Assembly: GCF_020171725.1 (NCBI RefSeq)
Contig: NZ_JAIVAJ010000001.1
Coordinates: 558,001-622,000, forward strand
Direction: 5' to 3'
Source of the DNA: Halobacillus litoralis
GTDB lineage: Bacteria; Bacillota; Bacilli; Bacillales; Halobacillaceae
DNA: 64,000 bases
Under the pieces are notes generated by a model, which ran no database searches, was not told the origin of the DNA, and saw only the letters and a program-made list of their open reading frames with translations. The position numbers and the translations under genes are program-made. Positions 16,569 through 24,967 of this stretch are shown here, piece by piece (positions within the stretch are counted from its first letter, which is position 1; each line of letters starts with the position of its first letter).

Positions 16569-17150
16569 ATGGCACAAGAAATCGAAATTGAATTTAAAAA
16601 CCTACTCACCGAAGAGGAATATCATAAACTTTATCATTTTTTACCATTCAAATCAGTTGAACTCATCGATCAAACCAATTATTATTTTGAAACGGATGAC
16701 ATGTCCTTAAAGCAACAAGGAGCGGCACTTAGAATCAGAAAAAAGAGCAATCAATGGACGCTGACCTTGAAGCAGCCTCATCCAGAGGGTTTACTGGAAA
16801 CGCATGATGCTCTAACCGATCAGGAAGCGAACTTATGGATTCAAAATCGGATGGTGGAAAAACCCGAAACGACGAAACAGCTCACTGACCTCGGCGTGAA
16901 TACTTCAGACCTTGTCTATTTAGGTTCACTCACGACGAGAAGAAAAGAGTTGGAGTACAAAGGCGCGACCATCGTTCTCGATCACAGCCTCTATTACGAC
17001 CAGGAGGACTACGAACTAGAAGTCGAAGCTTCTTCCAAAGACCAGGGGCTATCAGTCATTCAGGAAATTATGACAGCATGCGATATTCCTGAACGTAAAA
17101 CAGATAATAAAATCAAACGCTTCTACCAGGCTAAGCTCCAATCAGAATAG
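16569..17150 (+). CDS. yjbK: YjbK, CYTH-domain (triphosphate tunnel metalloenzyme) protein
   Basis: 193 aa with the N-terminal E-x-E-x-K signature (EIEIEFK) that defines CYTH/TTM proteins. Basic residues suited to the tunnel follow (LRIRKKSNQWTLTLKQP). The family hydrolyses or cyclises triphosphates, and the bacterial YjbK group probably acts as an inorganic tripolyphosphatase. GAAGGAGG precedes the ATG. It is divergent from relQ, as in B. subtilis, where a link with alarmone and polyphosphate metabolism has been proposed. Confidence 0.9.
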   Translation: MAQEIEIEFKNLLTEEEYHKLYHFLPFKSVELIDQTNYYFETDDMSLKQQGAALRIRKKSNQWTLTLKQPHPEGLLETHDALTDQEANLWIQNRMVEKPETTKQLTDLGVNTSDLVYLGSLTTRRKELEYKGATIVLDHSLYYDQEDYELEVEASSKDQGLSVIQEIMTACDIPERKTDNKIKRFYQAKLQSE

Positions 17151-17208
17151 TTGTAGTTCACGAAACCCATTGCTACAATGGATAATTAGAAAGACAGGAA
17201 GGGATACT

Positions 17209-17610
17209 ATGCAACATCGACCAGGCTCCATTTACGAAGCCATTGGTAAAGATAAAATCGATCAACTTGTGGAAGCCTTCTACAAAAGAGTACAAAACCA
17301 TCCGGATCTTATCCCTATATTTCCGGATGACTTTACAGAAACCATTCGTAAACAAAAACAATTTCTGACCCAGTTCTTCGGAGGTCCTCCTCTCTATGTA
17401 GAAGAGCACGGACACCCCATGCTGCGTGCAAGACACTTACCTTTTGAAATTACGCCGACAAGACGCGATGCCTGGCTTTCTTGTATGTCAGGAGCGATGT
17501 CGGAAGTCGAAATAGAAGAACCGCATCGAACGTTCATGTTCGAGCGTCTAACCATGACCGCCAATCATATGATGAATACACCTGAGGATGAGAAAGGAGA
17601 ATCGATGTGA
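17209..17610 (+). CDS. yjbI: YjbI, group II truncated haemoglobin
   Basis: 133 aa from ATG 17209 with GGAAGGG upstream, almost the length of the B. subtilis protein. The 2-on-2 globin pattern includes YEAIG..., FF(G)[24 protein letters not shown] with the proximal His in RARH, and DAWLSCM. It binds O2 or peroxide-reactive haem in the cytosol. Its stop overlaps the spxH start (GTGA), a pairing conserved across Bacillales that suggests a shared oxidative-stress role. Confidence 0.93.
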   Translation: MQHRPGSIYEAIGKDKIDQLVEAFYKRVQNHPDLIPIFPDDFTETIRKQKQFLTQFFGGPPLYVEEHGHPMLRARHLPFEITPTRRDAWLSCMSGAMSEVEIEEPHRTFMFERLTMTANHMMNTPEDEKGESM

Positions 17611-18497
17611 GTTGGAAAAGCCTTAGCAGCGAAAAAGAGAAAGAGACACAAGGCACAGCGAGCGGTTTTTTTAATTTACTGAAACGACCTATAGAGATTT
17701 ACGTGTTCATCGATCCTCTATGTCCGGAATGCTGGTCACTTGAGCCTTTCTTAAAAAAACTCACCATCGAATATGGACGCTTCTTCACCATTCGTCCCAT
17801 CATAAGCGGCAAACTTTCCGCCTTACAACAAAATCAACTGAATAAGCCGGAAAAGCTGAAAAAAGTATGGGATAAAACCGCTTCGCAGACTGGAATGTGC
17901 TGTGACGGCGATGTCTGGATTGAAAATCCGGTCTCTTCACCACTCGCGACCTCTCTGGCCGTGAAAGCGGCAGAGCTTCAAGGGAAGAAAGCAGGTATGC
18001 GATTCCTTCGCAAGGTGCAGGAGTACGTTTTCCTTGAGAAGCAGAACATTTCCGATGAAGAAGTATTGATGGAATGTGCCAGCAAGAGCCGCTTAGATGT
18101 TCATGAATTCGAGCGTGACCTTTACTCTGACGCAGCTCGAAAGGCGCTACAGAACGACTTGAAACTAACTCAGGAAATGGAAGTCGAATCCACACCGACC
18201 ATCGTGCTCTTTAATGAGTCCGAAGAAGATGCCGGTCTTAAAATAACCGGGCTTTACTCTTACGACGTTTACGTTAAAGTCATGAAAGAAATGCTCCAGA
18301 AGGATCCGAAGCCTGCGATTAAACCGGATCTCAAGACATTTCTCCAGCACTATCGCTTCGTTGCGAATAAGGAAATCGCCGTCGTGTACGATTGGACCGA
18401 ACAAGAAGCGAAAAGAGAAATGAAGAAGCTCGTTCTGCAGCAGCAAGCGAGAGAAGTACCCGTCAAACACGGAACCTTCTGGGAATACACCAACTGA
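17607..18497 (+). CDS. spxH: SpxH (YjbH), ClpXP adaptor for Spx
   Basis: 296 aa starting with GTG overlapping the yjbI stop. It belongs to the DsbA/thioredoxin-like fold; [12 protein letters not shown] near residue 35 holds the C-P-E-C pair and is nearly identical to the B. subtilis signature. SpxH binds Spx and delivers it to ClpXP; disulfide or zinc stress inactivates it and Spx accumulates. Its substrate spxA and the second Clp adaptor mecA both lie within 6 kb. Confidence 0.95.
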   Translation: MSWKSLSSEKEKETQGTASGFFNLLKRPIEIYVFIDPLCPECWSLEPFLKKLTIEYGRFFTIRPIISGKLSALQQNQLNKPEKLKKVWDKTASQTGMCCDGDVWIENPVSSPLATSLAVKAAELQGKKAGMRFLRKVQEYVFLEKQNISDEEVLMECASKSRLDVHEFERDLYSDAARKALQNDLKLTQEMEVESTPTIVLFNESEEDAGLKITGLYSYDVYVKVMKEMLQKDPKPAIKPDLKTFLQHYRFVANKEIAVVYDWTEQEAKREMKKLVLQQQAREVPVKHGTFWEYTN

Positions 18498-18524
18498 AAG
18501 TCCCTTATGCAAGGGGCTTTTTCT
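18497..18524 (+). terminator. Terminator of yjbI-spxH
   Basis: AAAGTCCCTT / AAGGGGCTTT with one wobble, loop ATGC, then a T run. Confidence 0.8.
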
Positions 18525-18529
18525 GTATT

Positions 18530-18575
18530 AAAAAAAGCTTCCTCATCATATTTTGAATCGAGGAGGTTTTTTTTT
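18530..18575 (+). promoter_or_regulatory. Terminator-like hairpin whose 3' arm is the Shine-Dalgarno of the next ORF
   Basis: CTTCCTC pairs with GAGGAGG (one wobble) and nine T follow, which is an intrinsic terminator shape. GAGGAGG is at the same time the ribosome binding site of the ORF that starts at 18576. Folding would stop transcription or hide the site. Confidence 0.5.
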
Positions 18576-18755
18576 ATGAAATTGATCAACGTGCTGACAG
18601 GCGTCGCACTTGTGCTTATCATTTGTTTATTTCATTTATTTGCTCTTATGGATCTCTTCCCCTTATATGTTACCTCGCCACTCTTATTCATTTCGATTTA
18701 TTACGTTATCGCTTCCTTGTTTTATAAGAAAACATTCAAAGGCTTCACTAAATAG
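18576..18755 (+). CDS. Hypothetical 59-aa two-helix membrane protein
   Basis: Starts MKLINVLTGVALVLIICLFH, with Shine-Dalgarno GAGGAGG nine T upstream. Two hydrophobic helices (about residues 4-25 and 32-50) and a basic C-terminus (FYKKTFKGFTK) suggest a small inner-membrane protein. I do not recognise a family. It stands alone between two terminators. Confidence 0.6.
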   Translation: MKLINVLTGVALVLIICLFHLFALMDLFPLYVTSPLLFISIYYVIASLFYKKTFKGFTK

Positions 18756-18786
18756 CCCGTGCCTGGTTCGGCACGGGCTGATTTGA
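18754..18786. terminator. Bidirectional terminator between the small membrane ORF and pepF
   Basis: Perfect 10-bp stem AGCCCGTGCC / GGCACGGGCT with loop TGGTTC. Confidence 0.85.
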
Positions 18787-20592
18787 TTACTTCAAGAGTT
18801 GTTCGAACTCATTCAATTTTTCCTCGAATACATCAAGGGCTGCAAGAATCGGCTGCTTGGACGTCATGTCTACACCCGCCTGCTTCAGTACTTCGATCGG
18901 ATAGTCACTGCTTCCGGCCTTCAGGAAGCTCTTGTAGCGCTCAACAGCAGGTTCTCCCTCCGATAGAATCTGATCGGCGAGTGTAGTAGCTGCAGCATAT
19001 CCTGTCGCATACTGATACACATAGTACCCCATATAGAAGTGAGGGATACGCGCCCACTCGAGCCCGATCTTCTCATCTACTTTGATGTTGTCGCCAAAGT
19101 ACTTCTTATTGAGGTCATAATAAATCTCTGTCAGCTTCTCAGCTGTAAGCGCCTCGCCCTCCTGCGCCTGAATATGAATCTGATGCTCAAACTCCGCAAA
19201 CATCGTCTGACGGAAGACCGTTCCACGGAATCCCTCTAAGAAATTGTTCAATAGATACATCTTCTCTTTTTCACTATTGGTCTGCTTGAGCATATGATCG
19301 TTCAGCAACGCTTCATTACATGTAGAAGCAACCTCCGCCACAAATATCGAATAGTTCCCATAACGGTATGGCTGATTCTCATGCGTGTAATAGCTGTGGA
19401 GAGAATGGCCTAGTTCATGGGCCAGTGTGAATAGATTATTCACATTGTCCTGCCAGTTCATCAGGATATAAGGGTTCGTCCCGTAGTGACCAGACGAATA
19501 AGCCCCACTTCTTTTTCCTTTGTTCTCTTCTACGTCAATCCAGCGGTCTTCAAAGCCTTTATTGACGATTCCTACATATTCCTCTCCAAGCGGCTCAAGT
19601 CCCTTCAGAACAAGGTCTTTCGCCTCCTCGTAAGGAACTTCCATCTCTGCGTCTTTCACAAGAGGCGTATAAAGGTCGTACATATGCACTTCATCCAGCC
19701 CCAGCACTTCTTTTCTAAGCTCTGCGTATCGATGTAAAAGGGGCAGACGCTCATTCACCGCTTCGATTAAATTGTCGTAAACGGATTCCGGAATATTATT
19801 ATTATCCAACTTAGCCTGTCGTGCACGGTCATAGTTGCGCACCTGTGCATTGAAGTTGTTTTTCTTTACATGACCGCTCAGCGTTGATGCAAAGGTGTTT
19901 TTGAAGGAACCGAATGTATCATACATCGCGTCAAACGCATTCTTCCTTACATCACGATCATCTGATTTCAAGAAACCGACATATCGGCCGTGGGTTAGAT
20001 CTACTTCTTCTCCATCTTCATTTTTGATAGAAGGAAACGTCAAATCAGCATTGTTTAGTGCGCCGAACGTTTGGGAAGGATTTGAACCGATTTCCGAGAA
20101 CCCAGCAAGCAGCTTCTCTTCCTTTTCACTCAACACATGCGCCCGTTGCCTCGTTATTTCATCAAGGGTGTGCTTATAGTGCTGCAACGGTTCATAGGTA
20201 TTCAAGAATTCCTGCACTTTTCCTTCTGGCAGTGACAGAATCTCAGGAACGATAAAGCTCATTCCGGAAGCGATTTTCGTTAATACACTTTCCGCTTTCG
20301 CATTCATCTCCTGGTAATAAGCATTCGTCGTATCTTGGTCTTTTCTCATGTGTGCATACGTGTAGAGCAAGCCAATCTTGTTGGATATCTCGTCCTGCCG
20401 AACAAAAAGGTTATACAATTGCTCAGCCGATTCTCCGACCTTTCCTTGATAAGCTTCTATATCAGGAAGCATGCCCTTCGCTTCCTCCAGTGCTTTATAC
20501 CATTCCTCATCCGTTTTAAAGATCGCTTCTAAGTCCCATGTCTTTTCTACGGGTACTTCTTCCCGCTTCGGTAATTCCTTTGATGTTGCCAT
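18787..20592 (-). CDS. pepF: Oligoendopeptidase F (PepF), M3B metallopeptidase
   Basis: 601 aa from ATG 20590-20592, with AGGAGG six bases upstream; two in-frame ATGs further upstream are on or before the Shine-Dalgarno. The zinc motif is H-E-L-G-H in TLAHELGHSLHSYYT, with the downstream Glu in the EVASTCNEALL region. It cleaves peptides of roughly 7-17 residues in the cytosol, a natural partner of the oligopeptide permease encoded 6 kb away. Length and the N-terminal LPKREEVPVEKTWDLE are typical. Confidence 0.94.
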   Translation of the reverse strand: MATSKELPKREEVPVEKTWDLEAIFKTDEEWYKALEEAKGMLPDIEAYQGKVGESAEQLYNLFVRQDEISNKIGLLYTYAHMRKDQDTTNAYYQEMNAKAESVLTKIASGMSFIVPEILSLPEGKVQEFLNTYEPLQHYKHTLDEITRQRAHVLSEKEEKLLAGFSEIGSNPSQTFGALNNADLTFPSIKNEDGEEVDLTHGRYVGFLKSDDRDVRKNAFDAMYDTFGSFKNTFASTLSGHVKKNNFNAQVRNYDRARQAKLDNNNIPESVYDNLIEAVNERLPLLHRYAELRKEVLGLDEVHMYDLYTPLVKDAEMEVPYEEAKDLVLKGLEPLGEEYVGIVNKGFEDRWIDVEENKGKRSGAYSSGHYGTNPYILMNWQDNVNNLFTLAHELGHSLHSYYTHENQPYRYGNYSIFVAEVASTCNEALLNDHMLKQTNSEKEKMYLLNNFLEGFRGTVFRQTMFAEFEHQIHIQAQEGEALTAEKLTEIYYDLNKKYFGDNIKVDEKIGLEWARIPHFYMGYYVYQYATGYAAATTLADQILSEGEPAVERYKSFLKAGSSDYPIEVLKQAGVDMTSKQPILAALDVFEEKLNEFEQLLK

Positions 20593-20661
20593 AAACATCC
20601 TCCTTTTGATCATTCGTCACCCTAAACAATTCTCGATTTAAGTGAGAATCCCTTCTCTTAC

Positions 20662-21789
20662 TTAAATTCTATGTAAATTCTTCAGGGTTTGAATTAATTT
20701 CTTATCTCCTCGTAAAGCATCTTCAACAGTCTTATAAAACGTAACATCCTTCGTCTTAATCCACTCATCTCCCGATTGCTTCACATAACCCAACTCCTCA
20801 AGCATACATAAGTACTCCAGAGATAAATCGGGATGATGCCCGTTTACTGTTCTTTGACCTTCGAGAGGGCTCGGCTGTACATGTCCCCCTACGGGAACAT
20901 ATAGAAAGTATTTCATTAAAAATCTCGTCTGCCAAATAAAAGGTTTCGTCTTTAATGTAATTTGTCCCGAAAGAGGAAGGTATGCAATGGAGGGGATCAG
21001 ACTGAAGTGTAGATTGTTCAGATACAAGTACTGCCTGAACTGCGCTTCTTCAGAGCCGACCCACTGCTGGTAGCGTGTTCTAAGACTATACAGTAGTTTT
21101 TCCCAGAAGGGGTTTTCGACATACCGGAATGGTGTGTTCTTTTTACTGAAAAGTTGGGGTAATGAGAAATGGTCGAGGGGTTTTGTTGCGACAGTCGACA
21201 ACCACTTTTGATCGGTGACACTGCGTAAGTCGTGAGCGATATGAAGGTTTCTGTTGTGGACGTTCAAAAAATAAAGAAGATATTGACCGTGGAAATAGTA
21301 AAGGAAGGATTTCAAGAAAGAATTTACAGCAAGGGTATTCCCTTTTCTCTTCAGGTGGTTCGATCCAATCACCCAAAAGGGCGTAATCCCTTTTTGCTGA
21401 TAAGTTAATGTTCTTTTGACAATGTCTCGTTCAGAAATCCTGGCGCATTGAAATTCAATGGCGATCTTCCTGTGTTGGACTTCTAGAAAGACATCCGGTC
21501 TCTGATTTACGATAGGAATAAAATGCTCAAGCTCTGCTTGATAACCTTGGCTTCTTAACCAATTATACAAGTACCACTTTCCCTTTTCGTGCTGCTCCGA
21601 TTCCATCCCTGCACATAAGCTGTTTGATGCATGAGCGAAATGGGGCGTCACCTTTGGTCCGAAACGAATATGGACTTTCTCTTCGCATATTGGACAGAAA
21701 TACGCTGAAGTTCTGCACTGTTCCAATTCTTCCTTATTTTTCGAGAACAGCGCTTGTAATTCTCCGCTTTCATTTTGAGCATAAAACAT
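20662..21789 (-). CDS. coiA: Competence protein CoiA
   Basis: 375 aa. The N-terminal Cys pair (AYFCPICEEKVHIRFG) forms the CoiA zinc-finger-like region. A restriction-endonuclease-like core follows, seen as QRPDVFLEV...KIAIEFQCA (the D...E-x-Q pattern of a PD-(D/E)XK nuclease). CoiA is needed for natural transformation in Gram-positive bacteria. GAGGTGATGCG precedes the ATG. It lies just downstream of the mecA terminator, as in B. subtilis (yjbF). Confidence 0.9.
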   Translation of the reverse strand: MFYAQNESGELQALFSKNKEELEQCRTSAYFCPICEEKVHIRFGPKVTPHFAHASNSLCAGMESEQHEKGKWYLYNWLRSQGYQAELEHFIPIVNQRPDVFLEVQHRKIAIEFQCARISERDIVKRTLTYQQKGITPFWVIGSNHLKRKGNTLAVNSFLKSFLYYFHGQYLLYFLNVHNRNLHIAHDLRSVTDQKWLSTVATKPLDHFSLPQLFSKKNTPFRYVENPFWEKLLYSLRTRYQQWVGSEEAQFRQYLYLNNLHFSLIPSIAYLPLSGQITLKTKPFIWQTRFLMKYFLYVPVGGHVQPSPLEGQRTVNGHHPDLSLEYLCMLEELGYVKQSGDEWIKTKDVTFYKTVEDALRGDKKLIQTLKNLHRI

Positions 21790-21851
21790 CGCATCACCTC
21801 AAATAACTTACTTCGACACCTCCCCTTTATTTCCTTTTTTTGTTTAGAGAA

Positions 21852-21884
21852 CAAAAAAAAGCACACAATTTGTGTGCTTTCTTA
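21852..21884 (-). terminator. Terminator of mecA
   Basis: AAAGCACACAA / TTGTGTGCTTT, an 11-bp perfect palindrome with T8 on the minus strand. Confidence 0.88.
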
Positions 21885-22586
21885 TTCAGCGGGGAAATAT
21901 GATTTCAGCTGAGATAGAGCTTGTTCGGAAAAGATGGCTTTTCCGTATTCATCCAGGCGGTAAATGGTGACGGGCGACTCGTGACCGTATTCCATAAACT
22001 GACTGAATAAATTCTCTTGATCATCATCACTCATATCTTCGTCGTTGAACTGAATATATAAATAGTAATTGTCTTCGAAGTGGAATAGACGCTGCTCTGA
22101 TGAATCAAGATCTGTTACGTAATGGCTGAGTTGAATCACATCTTCAAAGTCATTGAATTTCATTGTGAAGCTCAACGGCTCCTGAGGTGTATCCTCATCT
22201 TCCTGATTACGATCCTGATCCTCGTCTTCCTTTGATTCGGAAGCATTGAATTTGTCCTCGAGTAAGGATTCGAGCTTTTCGTCTACAGGTACATCAATGG
22301 CATCTCCGTCATCGTTCGGTAGTTCAAGCTTTTGACCGTCTTGAGACACTTGTGCTTTCGTTACGATGACCTCTAAGCCTTTGTCCATTGCCTGAACCTG
22401 TATCCATAAAGGGCCGTCAGCCTGGAAATTTTCCTGATCGTTGACTTCATCCATCATTTCCCAGAACAACTGCTCACTTCTTTCACGATTGTACCAGATT
22501 TCTTCTCTATCAAAACCTCGTTGTTCTACATCGCTGTAAGAAACGTAAAATTTAACTGTATTCTCATTTATGCGTTCAATCTCCAT
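21882..22586 (-). CDS. mecA: Adaptor protein MecA
   Basis: 234 aa from ATG 22584-22586 (AAGGGAG upstream), starting MEIERINENTVKFYVSY. An N-terminal degradation-tag-binding domain is joined by an acidic linker (residues about 110-130, ESKEDEDQDRNQEDEDT) to a C-terminal ClpC-binding domain. MecA targets ComK and other substrates to ClpCP and controls competence and sporulation. The linker is strikingly acidic, consistent with a halophile. spxA, spxH, coiA and med are all nearby. Confidence 0.94.
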   Translation of the reverse strand: MEIERINENTVKFYVSYSDVEQRGFDREEIWYNRERSEQLFWEMMDEVNDQENFQADGPLWIQVQAMDKGLEVIVTKAQVSQDGQKLELPNDDGDAIDVPVDEKLESLLEDKFNASESKEDEDQDRNQEDEDTPQEPLSFTMKFNDFEDVIQLSHYVTDLDSSEQRLFHFEDNYYLYIQFNDEDMSDDDQENLFSQFMEYGHESPVTIYRLDEYGKAIFSEQALSQLKSYFPAE

Positions 22587-22650
22587 ATGTTTCTCTCCCT
22601 TCATAACAAGTTTTAAGGGGGAAGGGATTGCTCACCCTTTGTTGTGCTTT

Positions 22651-22674
22651 ATTAACCTTACCCGTCAGGTTAAT
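22651..22674. promoter_or_regulatory. Inverted repeat in the mecA leader
   Basis: Perfect 8-bp arms ATTAACCT / AGGTTAAT separated by 8 bases, about 65 bases upstream of the mecA start. It could be an operator or an RNA hairpin; no regulator is assigned. Confidence 0.35.
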
Positions 22675-22717
22675 GCCTCAACCGTATGAATGTGTCACTC
22701 AGGGTTGACGTACTTCT

Positions 22718-22746
22718 ATTGTATGATACTGAACCGTAAATGGAAA
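22718..22746 (-). promoter_or_regulatory. Predicted mecA promoter
   Basis: Minus strand: -35 TTTCCA (22741-22746), 17-bp spacer, -10 TACAAT (22718-22723). The implied leader is about 125 nt and contains the inverted repeat at 22651-22674. Confidence 0.45.
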
Positions 22747-22881
22747 ACAAATTGCTTTAAATCAGCATATAACCATTCTTGAATGAATACGAATAGAAGA
22801 CACCCGTCATATAGGTATAGTTGAGTGTTCATTTTAGCTTAAATCAATCGGTTTGTCACTACATAGTGGGAGGATTTTTTT

Positions 22882-23541
22882 ATGAATTGGGACATGCTAG
22901 AACCCATCTTAATCATTATCGGCATCGACATTATACTTGGCGGTGATAACGCCGTTGTCATCGCTCTCGCCAGCAGAAACCTCCCTGATCATCAAAGGAA
23001 TAAGGCCATCCTCCTCGGGACCGGGCTCGCCATTGGTGCTCGTGTCTTACTGACGACGGTCGCTCTTTATCTTCTCCAAATTCCGTTCCTTCAATTAATC
23101 GGAGGTCTCTTTTTACTTCATATTGCCATGAAATTGTTGATGGATCAGGAAGAAGAGAAGGACATTCACGCTGGCACTCATTTGTGGTCTGCTGTTAAGA
23201 CCATTGTGTTCGCAGATATTGTGATGGGGTTCGACAACGTACTGGCCATCGCAGGGGCTTCACACGACAATATTCTGTTAGTGGTGATGGGCTTATTAAT
23301 TTCGGTACCGATCATTGTGTGGGGAAGTAAATTCATTTTAAAGCTGATGGACAAGTTCCCCTTCTTTATTTACTTCGGGGCTGGACTGCTCGCTTATACT
23401 TCATCCGAAATGATTATAGAGGACCAATCAATCATCGAATGGATTCACCCCTATCCCCTTCTTGAAACGTGGATTCCCGTTGCATTTGTCCTAGCAGTTG
23501 TCCTCTCAGGGTATGTGCGGAACAAATCGAAAACAGCATGA
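22882..23541 (+). CDS. yjbE: YjbE, TerC-family membrane protein
   Basis: 219 aa, about seven membrane helices. The acidic TerC motifs are GIDIILGGDNAVVIALA near the N-terminus and ADIVMGFDNVLAIAGA in the middle; the Asp residues are thought to bind metal. TerC proteins (YceF, YkoY, YjbE) take part in Mn2+ export or metalation of secreted proteins. GGGAGG lies before a T7 spacer and the ATG. I do not see a yybP-ykoY Mn2+ riboswitch in the 295-base gap upstream. Confidence 0.9.
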   Translation: MNWDMLEPILIIIGIDIILGGDNAVVIALASRNLPDHQRNKAILLGTGLAIGARVLLTTVALYLLQIPFLQLIGGLFLLHIAMKLLMDQEEEKDIHAGTHLWSAVKTIVFADIVMGFDNVLAIAGASHDNILLVVMGLLISVPIIVWGSKFILKLMDKFPFFIYFGAGLLAYTSSEMIIEDQSIIEWIHPYPLLETWIPVAFVLAVVLSGYVRNKSKTA

Positions 23542-23548
23542 TGATTTA

Positions 23549-23588
23549 AAAAAGCTGGAGCACATCAATGATGTGCCCCAGCTTCTTT
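23549..23588. terminator. Bidirectional terminator between yjbE and spxA
   Basis: AAGCTGGaGCACATC pairs with GATGTGCcCCAGCTT (one mismatch) around loop AAT, with A and T runs on both sides. Confidence 0.88.
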
Positions 23589-23589
23589 A

Positions 23590-23985
23590 TTAGTTAACTA
23601 AGCGTTGTGCTTCTTTCAATTGGAACGTACGAACGCTTCTTGGTAAGAAACGACGGATCTCATCTTCATTGTAACCTACTTGAAGACGCTTATCATCAAT
23701 AATGATTGGACGTCGCAGCAAACCAGGGTTTTCTTGAATCAAATCAAATAAGTCTTTCATTGGAAGTTGATCAAAATCAACCTTCAACTTCTGGAACACC
23801 TTGGAACGAGTCGAAATAATCTCTTCTGTTCCATCCTCAGTCATACGAAGGATTTCCTTAATTTCATCTAACGTAAGTGGTTCGGAAAAAATATTTCGCT
23901 CTGTGTAAGAAATATTATGTTCTTCCAACCAAGCTTTTGCTTTTCGGCATGATGTACAACTTGGTGAGGTATAAAGTGTGACCAT
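23590..23985 (-). CDS. spxA: Transcriptional regulator Spx (SpxA)
   Basis: 131 aa, exactly the Spx size. The ArsC-like thioredoxin fold carries the redox switch C10-x-x-C13 ([14 protein letters not shown]) and the LLRRPIIID (RPI) motif near residue 90. Spx binds the RNA polymerase alpha C-terminal domain and switches transcription in disulfide stress; it is degraded by ClpXP with SpxH. TTTGAGGAG precedes the ATG. The 240-base upstream region is likely to hold several promoters. Confidence 0.97.
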   Translation of the reverse strand: MVTLYTSPSCTSCRKAKAWLEEHNISYTERNIFSEPLTLDEIKEILRMTEDGTEEIISTRSKVFQKLKVDFDQLPMKDLFDLIQENPGLLRRPIIIDDKRLQVGYNEDEIRRFLPRSVRTFQLKEAQRLVN

Positions 23986-24123
23986 AAAGAAACTTCACTC
24001 CTCAAATAGATTATGGTAAAGCTTTTATCACTTCTTACTTTGTAATCAATATAATCTAACACTTCTAACTATAACATATTTGTCAAGTGTTTTCTACATT
24101 TTCTTATGGATTCTTATACAAAG

Positions 24124-24138
24124 TGATAATTATTGCAT
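24124..24138. promoter_or_regulatory. Possible PerR-like box upstream of spxA
   Basis: TGATAATTATTGCAT resembles the PerR consensus TTATAATnATTATAA around its core AATTATT but is weak in the right arm. The B. subtilis spx promoter region is known to bind PerR, which is the reason for flagging it. Confidence 0.25.
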
Positions 24139-24227
24139 GTATATCACTTCTACCCGGCAAGCAGGTGGGGTAAACATGTTTTTACACATTTTTTGGAGAT
24201 AATGAAGGTTTCTTGTTTGTACGGAGA

Positions 24228-24821
24228 TCAGGAGTTTTTAGACTTATCCAGTTCATCCAGAATATCCTCTGAATCCCGGTCTTCATCGATGGTCAGTACT
24301 TCATCTACAGGCTGATAAGACTTTCCGTAAAATTCCTCATCCTTGTACGTATGAATTTCAGTGTACATCTGCTTCATTTTTTCATAAATTTCTTCTTCCG
24401 TATCATCCTCTGGCGACCAATAGAGAATCTCCATCGTATTCATCTCATTCGTCGCTAAAGACCTTCTTGAATAACCGATGGACTGAGCATGCTTGAAGCC
24501 TTCCCTCTGATAAAAGCGAAGACGCTTCTCAGAATCAGTGTCCTCATAATCAACAGGCTCGACTTCCAGAATGATCGGCTTCTGTTTTGCTTTCATCTTT
24601 TCAATAAGCTTGTGGCCAAGGCCTTGACCGCGCGCTTTAGTGGAAACGTATACATAATCGATAAAAAGAAAAGAGTCAAACTCCGCATACATCAATACAT
24701 GGTATTCGCCTTCATCTTTATAATAAAGATCGCTCTTTTCTTTCAGAAGAGCTTCCATATGTTCTCTGGATTTCATTTCTTCTACAGGAAAATATTCATT
24801 TAACTTCTCAAACCAGTTCAT
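24228..24821 (-). CDS. yjbC: YjbC, GNAT family acetyltransferase
   Basis: 197 aa. The first 140 residues form a GNAT domain: FIDYVYVSTKARGQGLGHKLIEKM holds the acetyl-CoA loop R-G-Q-G-L-G-H, and RLRFYQREGFK the C-terminal motif. An acidic, mostly Glu/Asp tail follows. The size fits B. subtilis YjbC (192 aa), a stress-induced gene that also sits next to spxA. The acceptor substrate is unknown. Confidence 0.88.
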   Translation of the reverse strand: MNWFEKLNEYFPVEEMKSREHMEALLKEKSDLYYKDEGEYHVLMYAEFDSFLFIDYVYVSTKARGQGLGHKLIEKMKAKQKPIILEVEPVDYEDTDSEKRLRFYQREGFKHAQSIGYSRRSLATNEMNTMEILYWSPEDDTEEEIYEKMKQMYTEIHTYKDEEFYGKSYQPVDEVLTIDEDRDSEDILDELDKSKNS

Positions 24822-24936
24822 TGATCTACTCCCTTTTCGTTTAGTACCTTTATTATACCTAAATATTCATTTGTTGTTAAATCAATCAACTGTACACCAT
24901 TTCTTACCTTCCCCAAACTCTCTGGAAATAATCAAA

Positions 24937-24967
24937 GGCAGCTGAATTTTTCAGCTGCCTCCTTTTT
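24937..24967 (-). terminator. Terminator of the DUF4015 gene
   Basis: GGCAGCTGA / TCAGCTGCC with an A/T-rich loop; a T-rich tract follows on the minus strand. Confidence 0.82.

Noticed and set aside
22605-22881. yybP-ykoY Mn2+ riboswitch upstream of the TerC-family gene yjbE
   Set aside because: I looked for the conserved GGGGAGUAGC-like core and paired loops; they are not present.
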